Below are positions 27,063 to 34,898 of a stretch of DNA of 55,786 bases, piece by piece. Source of the DNA: Arthrobacter sp. EPSL27 (GTDB lineage Bacteria; Actinomycetota; Actinomycetes; Actinomycetales; Micrococcaceae). The DNA lies in contig NZ_LNUT01000003.1 in assembly GCF_001512305.1 (NCBI RefSeq), forward strand, positions 318,223 to 374,008, read 5' to 3'. A model generated the notes under the pieces. The model saw only the letters and a list, made by a program, of their open reading frames with translations. It did no database searches and was not told where the DNA came from. The translations under genes were made by a program, and so were the position numbers. Each line of letters begins with the position of its first letter. Position 1 is the stretch's first letter.

Positions 27063-27127
27063 CCGTACTCAGCCGGCACCCGGCCCGGAGCCTACCGCCG
27101 GGACGGGCCAGCTGGAATACTCGGGGG

Positions 27128-27805
27128 ATGTTCGAGCATCAGCCCACCGGCCGCTGGATCGCCGTCGAAGAGTTCCTGTCCGAGACCGTGGTGCGCCCGG
27201 ACGCCTCCCTCCGGCGCGCCGTGGCCACCGCGCTGGAAGCGGGCATGCCGCCCATTGAGGTCGCCCCGAACGCCGGCAAGCTCCTGAAACTGCTCGTCCA
27301 GCTTTCCGGCGCGCGGCGTGTGCTGGAGATCGGGACCCTGGCGGGGTTCAGCACCATCTGGATGGCCCAGGGGCTGCCCGACGGCGGACGGCTGGTCACG
27401 TGCGAATACCTCCCCAAGCACGCCCGCGTGGCCCGCGCCAACCTGGACGCCGCCGGGCTGGGCCACCTTGTGGAGATCCGGGTGGGTGCCGCACTGGAGA
27501 CGTTGCCGGCGCTCGCCGGCGAGGGGGCCGAACCCTTCGATTTTGTGTTCATCGACGCGGACAAGGAAAACAACCCGCAGTACCTTGACTGGGCCATCCG
27601 CCTTGGCCGCCCCGGCACCGCCGTCGTGATGGACAACGTGGTCTGGGAAGGGGCGGTGCTGGACCCGTCGGTGGACACTGTCAATGCCCCCGGCATCATC
27701 AGCGCCCTGCAGATGCTGGGCGAGGATCCCAGACTGGACGGCACCGTGATCCAGACCGTGGGCTCCAAAGGCTGGGACGGGTTCGCGCTGGCGCGGGTGG
27801 TCTGA
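27128..27805 (+). CDS. Class I O-methyltransferase
   Basis: A 225-residue SAM-dependent O-methyltransferase of the caffeoyl-CoA/catechol type. Motif I is LEIGTLAGFSTIWMA near residue 62, motif II is LVTCEYLPKHARVA near 93, and the metal-binding acid cluster is DFVFIDADKENNPQ near 140. The later VVMDNVVWEG completes the site. It methylates a catechol-like hydroxyl in the presence of divalent metal. The substrate is unknown. It stands alone between the thiamine-binding gene and the acyl-CoA dehydrogenase cassette. Confidence 0.9.
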   Translation: MFEHQPTGRWIAVEEFLSETVVRPDASLRRAVATALEAGMPPIEVAPNAGKLLKLLVQLSGARRVLEIGTLAGFSTIWMAQGLPDGGRLVTCEYLPKHARVARANLDAAGLGHLVEIRVGAALETLPALAGEGAEPFDFVFIDADKENNPQYLDWAIRLGRPGTAVVMDNVVWEGAVLDPSVDTVNAPGIISALQMLGEDPRLDGTVIQTVGSKGWDGFALARVV

Positions 27806-27872
27806 ACCGGTGGCAGGAGACGGAACGCGGACCCGGCCCCGCGCCGGCGCCACGGCCGGGGGCACAAAGTGC

Positions 27873-27888
27873 TAAGTGTGCTTAGATT
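27873..27888 (+). promoter_or_regulatory. Putative promoter/operator of the acyl-CoA dehydrogenase cassette
   Basis: TAAGTGTGCTTA is a 4-bp-arm palindrome (TAAG/CTTA) overlapping a TAGATT -10-like hexamer. It lies in an AT-rich patch about 90 nt before the first gene of the cassette. An AAGGAG SD is at 27959. Confidence 0.25.
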
Positions 27889-27978
27889 TACTGTGCGGCA
27901 AGCGCCGGGCGGCAGCCCGCCGGCCCGGTATGGATGCCGGGCGCAACAGACGCACTTCGAAGGAGAACAGGCCACCGA

Positions 27979-29085
27979 ATGAACCGGACCCCCGATTCCC
28001 CGCGGCCCCTCCCCGTGCGGATCAGCTCTGCCCCGGAGGACCTGGCCGGGCTCAGCCCGCTGCTGGAATCCGCCTGCTCCGCTGTCGGTGATGTGCCGGC
28101 TCTCCTGGAGCTCGCCAAGGCCGCGGGCGGGGCCGCCCCCAAACCCGGCGAGGGCCGGACGGCCCTGCTGTGGGAGATCCTGGCGTCCGTCACCGCCGTC
28201 GACGTCGCCGCCGGCCGGGCCATCGAACCGCACCTGGATGCCGCAGCGATCCTGTCCCAGGCCGCCGGCCATGCGGTGCTGGAAGGCGGGGACTGCCCGG
28301 ACTTTGGCGGGGTCCACTTCGACGGCGCGTGGGGTGTGTTCGCTGCCGAAGCCGCCGGACTGCGCCTCGAGGCCAAACCGGTGGACGGCTGCTTCGAGCT
28401 GCACGGTTCCAAGCCCTGGTGCTCGCTCGCTTCCCAGCTGGACCACGCTGTCGTAACCGCCCATCTGGCCGACGGCGGCCGGGCGGCCTTTGCCGTCGAC
28501 CTCCACGCCCCCGGGGTGGCCTTCGCGGACCCGGAATGGACCAGCCGCGGCCTCACGGAAATCCCCAGCGGCACCGTGCACTTCGACGCTGTTCCGGCCG
28601 TGCCCCTTGGCGACGCCGGCTGGTACTACCGCCGGCCCGGTTTCGCCTGGGGCGGCATGGGCGTGGCCGCCTGCTGGCTGGGCGGCGCCGTCGCGGTGGC
28701 CCGCGGATTCAGGGACTCCCTGGCCAAAGCGGCCGACGGCGGGCGGGAACCGGACCAGCTGGCCCTCGCCCACCTTGGCGAAATCGACCGCACCCTCACC
28801 GCCCTGACCGGCTACCTCGCCCGGACCGCCGCGCGGATCGACGCCGGGGAACTCTCGGGCCCTGGCGCCTGGCGCGAGGCGCTGCGCGTCCGCGGCAACG
28901 TCGCCCCCGCCGTCGAACGCATCCAGGCGCTGGTCAGCCAGAACCTCGGGCCCGCCCCGCTGGCCTTCGACCCCGTCTACGGAAAGCGCATGGCAGACCT
29001 CTCCCTGTACATCCGCCAGCATCACGGCATGCGCGACGACGCCCAGCTCGGCGCCCTCACGCTCAAGGGTGAGCACCCATGGTGA
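27979..29085 (+). CDS. Acyl-CoA dehydrogenase-like flavoprotein
   Basis: A 368-residue protein of the acyl-CoA dehydrogenase fold, start ATG 27979 (AAGGAG 14 nt upstream). It has the FAD-binding middle domain (HGSKPWCSLASQLDHAVVTA; GVAFADPEWTSRGL) and the C-terminal four-helix domain (QALVSQNLGPAPLAFDP). The usual catalytic Glu is not obvious in the C-terminal third, so it may be a non-canonical desaturase or hydroxylase-like member. It is the first gene of a cassette whose stop overlaps the next start by 7 nt. Confidence 0.75.
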   Translation: MNRTPDSPRPLPVRISSAPEDLAGLSPLLESACSAVGDVPALLELAKAAGGAAPKPGEGRTALLWEILASVTAVDVAAGRAIEPHLDAAAILSQAAGHAVLEGGDCPDFGGVHFDGAWGVFAAEAAGLRLEAKPVDGCFELHGSKPWCSLASQLDHAVVTAHLADGGRAAFAVDLHAPGVAFADPEWTSRGLTEIPSGTVHFDAVPAVPLGDAGWYYRRPGFAWGGMGVAACWLGGAVAVARGFRDSLAKAADGGREPDQLALAHLGEIDRTLTALTGYLARTAARIDAGELSGPGAWREALRVRGNVAPAVERIQALVSQNLGPAPLAFDPVYGKRMADLSLYIRQHHGMRDDAQLGALTLKGEHPW

Positions 29086-30497
29086 GCTTCACGCACCAGG
29101 ACGCCGGAACCAGCGAGGACGCGTGGGCGGCCAGCGGGCTCGCCGCGCTTCCCGAGCTGCCGCTCGACGCGGGGGAGCTCGCCGGCCAGGCGTTCATCGT
29201 CCTGGCCGCCCACCCGGACGACGAATCCCTCGGCGCCGGCGGGCTGATGGCCCGGCTGCGGCGGCTGGGCGCCCGCGTGACGGTGCTGCTGTGCACGGCG
29301 GGGGAGGCCTCCCACCCGGATTCGCCCACCACAACGCCGGAACAGCTCGCCGCCGTCCGGCTTGAGGAGTTCGGCGGTGCCCTCGCCCATTTGCTGGCGG
29401 CCCCGGACTGGCACTTCCTCACGCTGCCGGACGGCCGGCTCGCCCAGCACCGGGCGGATATCGCCGCGGCCCTGCACCGCGCCGTCGCCGGCCTCGCCGC
29501 CGAAGGGCTGCCGGCGGAGCGGATCACACTGGTGGCGCCTTACCGGCACGACGGGCACACGGACCACGAGGCCCTCGGCGCCGCCGCGGCGGATGTTGCC
29601 GGCGCGGGCGGTCACGGGCTGCTGGAGTACCCCATCTGGTACTGGCTCTGGGCGGACGCCGGTGACGCGGCCTGGCGCACGTGGCTGCGCCTGCCCCTGG
29701 ACCCCGCCGACCGGCAGGCCAAAGCGGAGGCCATGGCCTCCCACACCTCGCAGGTGCGGCCCCTCTCCGACCGGCCCGGCGACGAGGTGCTGCTCCCGCA
29801 GCACGTCCTGGCGCACTTCGAACGGCCGTTCGAGACGTTCGCGTGGCAGCGGCCCGCGGCGGCGGGCACGTCCGGCTCCTACGCCGCGGCCGACGCCGAG
29901 GGCGTTTTCGACGCCGTCCACGCGGACACCGACGACCCCTGGCAGTACACCACCAGCTGGTACGAGCGCCGCAAACGCTCCCTCACCCTCGCAGCCCTGC
30001 CCGGCCTGGAGTACTCCGCCGGGCTCGAGATCGGCTGCTCGATCGGGACGCTCAGCGCGGAGCTTGCGCAACGCTGCGGAACCTTCCTCGCCGTCGACGC
30101 CAGCAGCGCCGCGCTGGCCCACGCGTCCCGCCGCCTGGCCCACCTGCCCGCGGCCCGGACCCGGCACCTGACCGTCCCGCAGGACTGGCCCGACGGGCAG
30201 TTCGACCTGGTGGTGGTCTCCGAGGTGGGCTATTACCTCGCCCCGGACGAACTGGCCCGGCTGTTCGAACGGGTCGAGTCCGCACTCCTGCCCGGCGGCA
30301 CCCTGGCCCTGTGCCACTGGCGGCACCCCATCGACGGGTGGGAACTCGACGGCGACTCGGTCCACGCAGCCGCGCGCCGCCAGCTCGGCTGGGCCGACGC
30401 CGGGCTCTACCGGGACCGGGACTTCCTCCTGGAGATCCTGGTCGCCCCCGACGCCGGCCCGGACCAGCCGCCGGCTGCGACGGGCCCGGTGCTCTGA
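29079..30497 (+). CDS. Bifunctional PIG-L deacetylase / SAM-dependent methyltransferase
   Basis: A 472-residue fusion. Residues 30-245 are a LmbE/PIG-L zinc deacetylase: AAHPDDESLGAGG gives the metal His/Asp ligands, with HDGHTDHEALG later. Residues about 280-460 are a class I methyltransferase: LEIGCSIGTLSAEL is motif I, FLAVDASSAAL motif II and FDLVVVSEVGYYLAP the acid loop, most like NodS-type N-methyltransferases. The order of domains suggests deacetylation of an N-acetyl sugar followed by N-methylation. The 7-nt overlap with the dehydrogenase and zero gap to the glycosyltransferase indicate one pathway. Product unknown. Confidence 0.85.
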   Translation: MVSFTHQDAGTSEDAWAASGLAALPELPLDAGELAGQAFIVLAAHPDDESLGAGGLMARLRRLGARVTVLLCTAGEASHPDSPTTTPEQLAAVRLEEFGGALAHLLAAPDWHFLTLPDGRLAQHRADIAAALHRAVAGLAAEGLPAERITLVAPYRHDGHTDHEALGAAAADVAGAGGHGLLEYPIWYWLWADAGDAAWRTWLRLPLDPADRQAKAEAMASHTSQVRPLSDRPGDEVLLPQHVLAHFERPFETFAWQRPAAAGTSGSYAAADAEGVFDAVHADTDDPWQYTTSWYERRKRSLTLAALPGLEYSAGLEIGCSIGTLSAELAQRCGTFLAVDASSAALAHASRRLAHLPAARTRHLTVPQDWPDGQFDLVVVSEVGYYLAPDELARLFERVESALLPGGTLALCHWRHPIDGWELDGDSVHAAARRQLGWADAGLYRDRDFLLEILVAPDAGPDQPPAATGPVL

Positions 30498-31292
30498 ATG
30501 GCCGCCCTCGCCCTGCCGCTGCCCCGCGGACACAGTATCGACCGGGTGGCCGTCGTCATCCCCGCCCACAACGAGGACGCGCACCTGGACCGCGCCCTGC
30601 TGGCGGTGCAGCGCGCCGCCGACGCCCTGCACCGGCACCAGGGCGCAGTGGACGTCCACGTGACCGTGGTACTGGACAGCTGCACCGACGGTTCGGCGGG
30701 CATCGCAGCCCGCTACGCCGCCGCGGACCGGCGGTTCCACGTCCTCGAAACAGGGTTCCGCAACGCCGGCGCCAGCCGGGAAGCCGGGATCCGCGCCGCC
30801 GGCATCGGCGCAGCGAGGCTGCGGCCGCCCGGCAAGCGCTGGACGCCCCCGCCGTGGGCGGGCCGGACCTGGCTGGCCAACACCGACGCGGATTCGCAGG
30901 TGCCGCAAAACTGGCTGATCCGCCAGCTGGAATTCGCGGCGGCCGGAGCCGATGCCGTCCTGGGCTCCGTGGAGCCGGACCCGGACGGCATGGACCCGGA
31001 ACTGCTCCGCCGCTGGCTGGAACGCCACCCGTTCGAGGAGGACCACCCGCACATCTACGGCGCCAACTTCGGCGTGCGGGCCTCGGCGTACCTTGCCGCT
31101 GGCGGCTTCCCCAAACTCGCCTCGCACGAGGACCGGACCCTGGTGCAGAACCTCCGCAGCCGGGCCTTCACCGTCACGGCGACGGACAGCATCCGCGTGC
31201 TGACCTCGGGCCGGACCCATGCCCGGGCACCGCACGGCTTCGGCGCCTACCTGCGGACGCTGGGCCGGCACCGCGCACCCGCAGTCGACTGA
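30498..31292 (+). CDS. Family 2 glycosyltransferase
   Basis: A 264-residue GT2 enzyme with GT-A fold: VAVVIPAHNEDAHLDRALLAVQ near residue 15, the VLDSCTDGS loop, and the metal-binding ANTDADSQVP near residue 130. A later acidic block is LASHEDRTLV. No membrane helices, so it is a cytosolic, soluble transferase using a nucleotide sugar. It begins at the nucleotide after the stop of the PIG-L/methyltransferase gene. The acceptor is unknown. It ends 55 nt before a small convergent gene. Confidence 0.85.
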   Translation: MAALALPLPRGHSIDRVAVVIPAHNEDAHLDRALLAVQRAADALHRHQGAVDVHVTVVLDSCTDGSAGIAARYAAADRRFHVLETGFRNAGASREAGIRAAGIGAARLRPPGKRWTPPPWAGRTWLANTDADSQVPQNWLIRQLEFAAAGADAVLGSVEPDPDGMDPELLRRWLERHPFEEDHPHIYGANFGVRASAYLAAGGFPKLASHEDRTLVQNLRSRAFTVTATDSIRVLTSGRTHARAPHGFGAYLRTLGRHRAPAVD

Positions 31293-31347
31293 CCCGCACC
31301 GGGCGGCCACGAATTCATCCGGCCGCTTCACCCGGCCGCCGCGCCGG

Positions 31348-31491
31348 TCACCGGAACTGCGACAGGGACGTCAATGCGGCGTCGAAGGAACGGGTTTCCC
31401 AGGGCCGCTGGTCACGCCGTGGCAGGTCGTCGGGCCGGAGAGCCTCCCCGGGCAAGGGGTCCTTCGAGCGGGTTTTGCGGCGGTTTCTCAT
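31348..31491 (-). CDS. Small basic protein, predicted SoxR target
   Basis: A 47-residue hydrophilic, Arg/Asp/Pro-rich protein starting MRNRRKTRSKDPLPGEALRP. AGCAGGA just before the ATG serves as SD. A promoter with -35 TTGACC and a 19-bp spacer containing the SoxR box points to this gene, with about 32 nt of 5' UTR. No membrane segment, no Cys, no recognised domain. Coding status rests mainly on the promoter and SD, not on homology. Confidence 0.5.
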   Translation of the reverse strand: MRNRRKTRSKDPLPGEALRPDDLPRRDQRPWETRSFDAALTSLSQFR

Positions 31492-31529
31492 AGTCCTGCT
31501 TTCGAGTGATACGGAATCTGTCAGACCCC

Positions 31530-31560
31530 ACTGAACAACCTCAAGTCGACTTGAGGTCAA
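31530..31560 (-). promoter_or_regulatory. SoxR-controlled promoter with SoxR box
   Basis: CCTCAAGTCGACTTGAGG at 31539-31556 is a perfect 18-bp palindrome differing from the E. coli soxS box only in the two central base pairs. On the minus strand it forms the spacer of TTGACC (31555-31560) and a weak -10 TTCAGT (31530-31535), 19 bp apart, the overlong spacing that SoxR-type activators use. The plus-strand reading toward soxR has no comparable -35. Confidence 0.8.
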
Positions 31561-31585
31561 ATCGCCGGCGTGGCAGACTGCTCCG

Positions 31586-32050
31586 GTGCCACACACCTCC
31601 CACTCCCTGCTGACCGTCGGCGAAGCCGCCTCCCGGGCTGGAATCACCGTGCCGACTCTGCGCTACTACGAGGAACGCGGCCTGGTGCATTCGCAGCGCA
31701 CCGCCGGCAACCAGCGCCGGTACCAGCGGCTGGCCCTGCGCCGGCTGGCCATCGTCGCCGCTGGCCAGCGGGTGGGCCTGTCGCTGGACCAGATCAAGGC
31801 GGCCCTGGACGAGCTCCCCGCGGACCGGGCGCCGTCCCAGGCCGACTGGAGCGCCATGAGCCGGCGGTGGGCCGGGCTTGTGGCCCGGCGGATCCGCGAA
31901 CTGCAGGTCCTGGAGAGTTCCCTTGAGAGCTGCATCGGATGCGGGTGCCTGTCCCTCGGCCGGTGCTCCCTGATCAACCCCGACGACGCCGCCGCGGAAG
32001 AGGGCGCCGGATCGCGCTGGGCCCGCCGCGCGCGGGACGCCGGCACGTGA
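31586..32050 (+). CDS. soxR: Redox-sensitive MerR-family activator SoxR
   Basis: A 154-residue MerR protein, start GTG 31586. The winged HTH is at residues 9-50 (LTVGEAASRAGITVPTLRYYEERGLV), followed by a dimerisation helix. The [2Fe-2S] ligands Cys116, Cys119, Cys121 and Cys127 in CIGCGCLSLGRC match E. coli C119/C122/C124/C130. Oxidation of the cluster by redox-cycling compounds or NO activates transcription. The box lies 30 nt upstream, so SoxR may also control itself. Confidence 0.95.
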   Translation: MPHTSHSLLTVGEAASRAGITVPTLRYYEERGLVHSQRTAGNQRRYQRLALRRLAIVAAGQRVGLSLDQIKAALDELPADRAPSQADWSAMSRRWAGLVARRIRELQVLESSLESCIGCGCLSLGRCSLINPDDAAAEEGAGSRWARRARDAGT

Positions 32051-32081
32051 GCGCGCCCGGCCTGGCCGGCGGCGCGCCGCT

Positions 32082-32095
32082 GTGACCTTTGGCCC
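32082..32095 (+). promoter_or_regulatory. DosR/OsdR-like box upstream of the P2-type ATPase
   Basis: GTGACCTTTGGCCC followed by TAACCGGC matches 10 of 14 positions of GGGACTWWAGTCCC and closely resembles the narG box. It is centred 43.5 nt before ATG 32132 of a short upstream ORF. Confidence 0.5.
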
Positions 32096-32131
32096 TAACC
32101 GGCGGCCGCAGCCGGGGCGCACCCTCGATCC

Positions 32132-32173
32132 ATGAGCTACCTGACCGGGGCCGGTCTGCGGTGCTGCGCCTGA
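32132..32173 (+). CDS. Putative upstream leader peptide
   Basis: ATG to TGA encodes MSYLTGAGLRCCA, 13 residues ending near two adjacent Cys codons (TGC TGC). It has no SD and its start is placed like the start codons of the other box-controlled genes, so the message may be leaderless here. It is not in the frame of the ATPase. Actinobacterial leaderless uORFs with Cys runs are known to attenuate downstream genes; whether this one does is inference. Confidence 0.35.
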   Translation: MSYLTGAGLRCCA

Positions 32174-32189
32174 GCGGCCCCAGGCAGTT

Positions 32190-34865
32190 GTGACGCCGGG
32201 GCCGGCCGGCGGCCCGCCCGCCGCGGCAGCAGCCGCGCCGCCGGGCCTGAGCTCGGCGGTAGCGGCGCGCAGGCTGCAGCAAGTCGGGCCGAACACGCTG
32301 CCCACCAGCCGCCCGGTCCCGGGCTGGCGCAAGCTCCTCGCCGAACTGACGCACTTTTTCGCCCTCATGCTCTGGGGTGCCGCGGTGCTGGCCTACGTGG
32401 CCGGCATGCCGCAGCTGGCCGTGGCAATCGTCGTCGTGATCCTGGTCAACGGGTTGTTCGCCTACATCCAGCAGGAGCGCGCCCAGCATGCCGCCTCCCG
32501 TCTCCGCGAGCTGCTCCCCGCCATGGTCTCGGTCCGCCGCGACGGCAGGATCGTCAAAGTCCACACCACCGAACTGGTCCCGGGCGACGCCGTGGTGCTG
32601 CTGGCCGGCGACCGGGTCCCGGCGGATCTCCGCCTGGAACTGGCCGCGGGCTGCTCGGTGGACGAATCAATGCTCACCGGCGAGAGCGAGGCCGTGGCCA
32701 AGGCGCCCGGGGACACCGTGTTCGGCGGCACCTTCCTGGTCAACGGCGAGGGGGAGGGGATTGTCGCCGTCACCGGCGGCGGCACCAGGCTCGCTGAGAT
32801 CGCGGCGCTGTCCGGCCGGGTGAAGGCGCCGCCCAGCCCGCTGGCGCGGGAACTCCAGCGCATTGTCCGGGTGATCGCGGCAGTGGCACTGGGCATCGGT
32901 GTGTTGTTTTTTGTCCTCTCGCTGCTGGTCGGCATTTCCTGGCGGGATGCCTTCCTCTTTGCGATCGGGGTGGCCGTGGCGCTGGTGCCCGAAGGCCTGT
33001 TGCCCACCGTCACGCTGTCCCTGGCGGTCGGGGCGCAGCGGATGGCCCAGCGCAACGCCCTCGTCCGGAACCTGGAGGCGGTGGAAACCCTCGGTTCCAC
33101 CACGTTCATCTGCACCGACAAGACCGGCACCCTCACGCAGAACCGCATGAACGCCGTCGAGGTCTGGACTCCGGCCGGGGTGGTGAGCGTCATCGGCGCG
33201 GGCTACGCGCCCGAGGCCGAGGTCACGGGGGCGGGGACCGCGGAGGCGCGGCATCTCAGCATTGCCGCGCTGGCCGCGTCGAAGGGCCGCGCGGTGCTGC
33301 ACGAGGGGCAGTGGATCGCCGACGGCGACCCGATGGAGGCCGCCATCGATGCACTCGCCGCAAGGCTGGCGGTTCCGGGGGAGGAGCCCGGCGAGCCGGA
33401 GCCGTCCCAGCGCTTCGCCTTCGACCCGCGCAGGCTGCGGGAATCGGCGATCGTGGGCAGCATCCTCTACGTCAAGGGAGCCCCCGAATCCGTGATTCCG
33501 CTGTGTACCTACGGCGCGGACGGGACCCCCGGCGCGGAGGACGGCGGCACGGCCGCCGGGGCCACCCGGGCGCGGCAGCAGGTGGACCAGATGGCATCGC
33601 ACGGGCTCCGGGTCCTGGCCGTCGCGCAGCGCCGGCTGCCCGCGCCGCCGGAACCCGGGGCCAGGCTGGAAGACCTCGAGAGCGGCTTGATCCTCCTGGG
33701 CCTGATCGGCCTGCACGACCCACCCCGCGCCGAGGTCCGGGTGGCGCTTGCGGCGGCCCGGGAAGCGGGCATCAAGGTGGCCATGGTCACCGGCGACCAC
33801 GCGTTCACCGCGGCCGCCATCGCCCGGGAGACCGGGCTGGTCGGCTCGCCCGAACTGGTCCTGGAGGGGCACAGCCTGCCCGAGGACGACGCCGTTCTCG
33901 CCGCTCTCCTGGACCGCGACGGCGTCGTGATCAGCCGCGTCACCCCCGAACAGAAACTCCGGGTGGCCCGCCTGCTGCAGCGCCGCGGCCACGTCGTGGC
34001 GATGACCGGCGACGGCGTCAACGACGGCCCGGCCCTCCAGCAGGCCGACATCGGCGTGGCCATGGGCCTCAGCGGCACGGACGTGGCCCGCGAGGCGGCG
34101 GACCTGGTGCTGCTGGATGACGACTTCGCCACCATCATCGCCGCGGTGGAGCAGGGCCGCGCCACCTACGCCAACATCCGTCGGTTCCTGACCTACCACC
34201 TGACGGACAACGTCGCCGAGCTCACCCCGTTCGTCATCTGGGCGCTCTCCGGCGGGCGTTTCCCCCTGGCGCTGAGCGTGCTGCAGATCCTGGCGCTCGA
34301 CATCGGCACGGACCTGCTGCCCGCGCTGGCGCTGGGCAGCGAGGCCCCCAGTAAGGGAACGCTGAAGCGGCCGCCGGAGCGCAGGCACCTGATGGACAAG
34401 GCGCTGATGTTCCGGGTGTTCGGGCTGCTGGGCCCCGTGGAGGCACTCTTCGAAATGACGGCGTACACGGCGGTGCTCCTCGGCGCCGGCTGGACCCCCG
34501 GGGCTGAACTCCCGGCGGCGGACGTGCTCATGGCCGCCTCCGGCGCCGCCTTCACCACAGTGGTGCTGGCGCAGCTGGCCAACGCGTTCGCCTGCCGCAG
34601 CGCCACCGTGCCGCCGTGGCGCCTGGGCTGGTTCAGCAACCGGCTGCTGGTCTGGGCCGTGCTGGCCGAGCTCGGGCTGCTGTTGGTGTTCCTGTTCCTC
34701 GGGCCGCTGGCCACCCTGCTGGGCCACGCCCCGCCGTCGCCCGGCGGCCTGGCCGTGGCGCTCGCCGCCATTCCCGCCGTCCTGGCCGCCGACTGGCTGT
34801 ACAAAACGGTCCGGCACCGCCGGGCCGGAACGGCCGCAGCGGCCACAAAGGTCCAAAGACTCTGA
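32190..34865 (+). CDS. P2-type cation-transporting ATPase
   Basis: An 891-residue P-type ATPase. TGES in the actuator near residue 170, VPEGLLPTVTLSLA in helix 4, phosphorylated Asp310 in CTDKTGTLT, KGAPE nucleotide site near 430, and TGDGVND near 610 are all intact. The helix-4 PEGL motif is that of P2-type (Ca/Na-like) pumps; M. tuberculosis CtpF, a DosR-regulon member, is similar in size. There is no N-terminal metal-binding domain. Start GTG 32190 has no clear SD. A 13-codon uORF and a DosR-like box lie upstream. Confidence 0.9.
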   Translation: MTPGPAGGPPAAAAAAPPGLSSAVAARRLQQVGPNTLPTSRPVPGWRKLLAELTHFFALMLWGAAVLAYVAGMPQLAVAIVVVILVNGLFAYIQQERAQHAASRLRELLPAMVSVRRDGRIVKVHTTELVPGDAVVLLAGDRVPADLRLELAAGCSVDESMLTGESEAVAKAPGDTVFGGTFLVNGEGEGIVAVTGGGTRLAEIAALSGRVKAPPSPLARELQRIVRVIAAVALGIGVLFFVLSLLVGISWRDAFLFAIGVAVALVPEGLLPTVTLSLAVGAQRMAQRNALVRNLEAVETLGSTTFICTDKTGTLTQNRMNAVEVWTPAGVVSVIGAGYAPEAEVTGAGTAEARHLSIAALAASKGRAVLHEGQWIADGDPMEAAIDALAARLAVPGEEPGEPEPSQRFAFDPRRLRESAIVGSILYVKGAPESVIPLCTYGADGTPGAEDGGTAAGATRARQQVDQMASHGLRVLAVAQRRLPAPPEPGARLEDLESGLILLGLIGLHDPPRAEVRVALAAAREAGIKVAMVTGDHAFTAAAIARETGLVGSPELVLEGHSLPEDDAVLAALLDRDGVVISRVTPEQKLRVARLLQRRGHVVAMTGDGVNDGPALQQADIGVAMGLSGTDVAREAADLVLLDDDFATIIAAVEQGRATYANIRRFLTYHLTDNVAELTPFVIWALSGGRFPLALSVLQILALDIGTDLLPALALGSEAPSKGTLKRPPERRHLMDKALMFRVFGLLGPVEALFEMTAYTAVLLGAGWTPGAELPAADVLMAASGAAFTTVVLAQLANAFACRSATVPPWRLGWFSNRLLVWAVLAELGLLLVFLFLGPLATLLGHAPPSPGGLAVALAAIPAVLAADWLYKTVRHRRAGTAAAATKVQRL
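34849..34862 (+). promoter_or_regulatory. DosR/OsdR-like box upstream of ppsA
   Basis: AGGTCCAAAGACTC overlaps the end of the ATPase gene and matches 9 of 14 consensus positions. Its reverse complement resembles the strongest box at 24622. It is centred 43.5 nt before ATG 34899. Confidence 0.35.
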
Positions 34866-34898
34866 CACCGGACGGCCCGCCGCCCAAGGATGGGGTCC

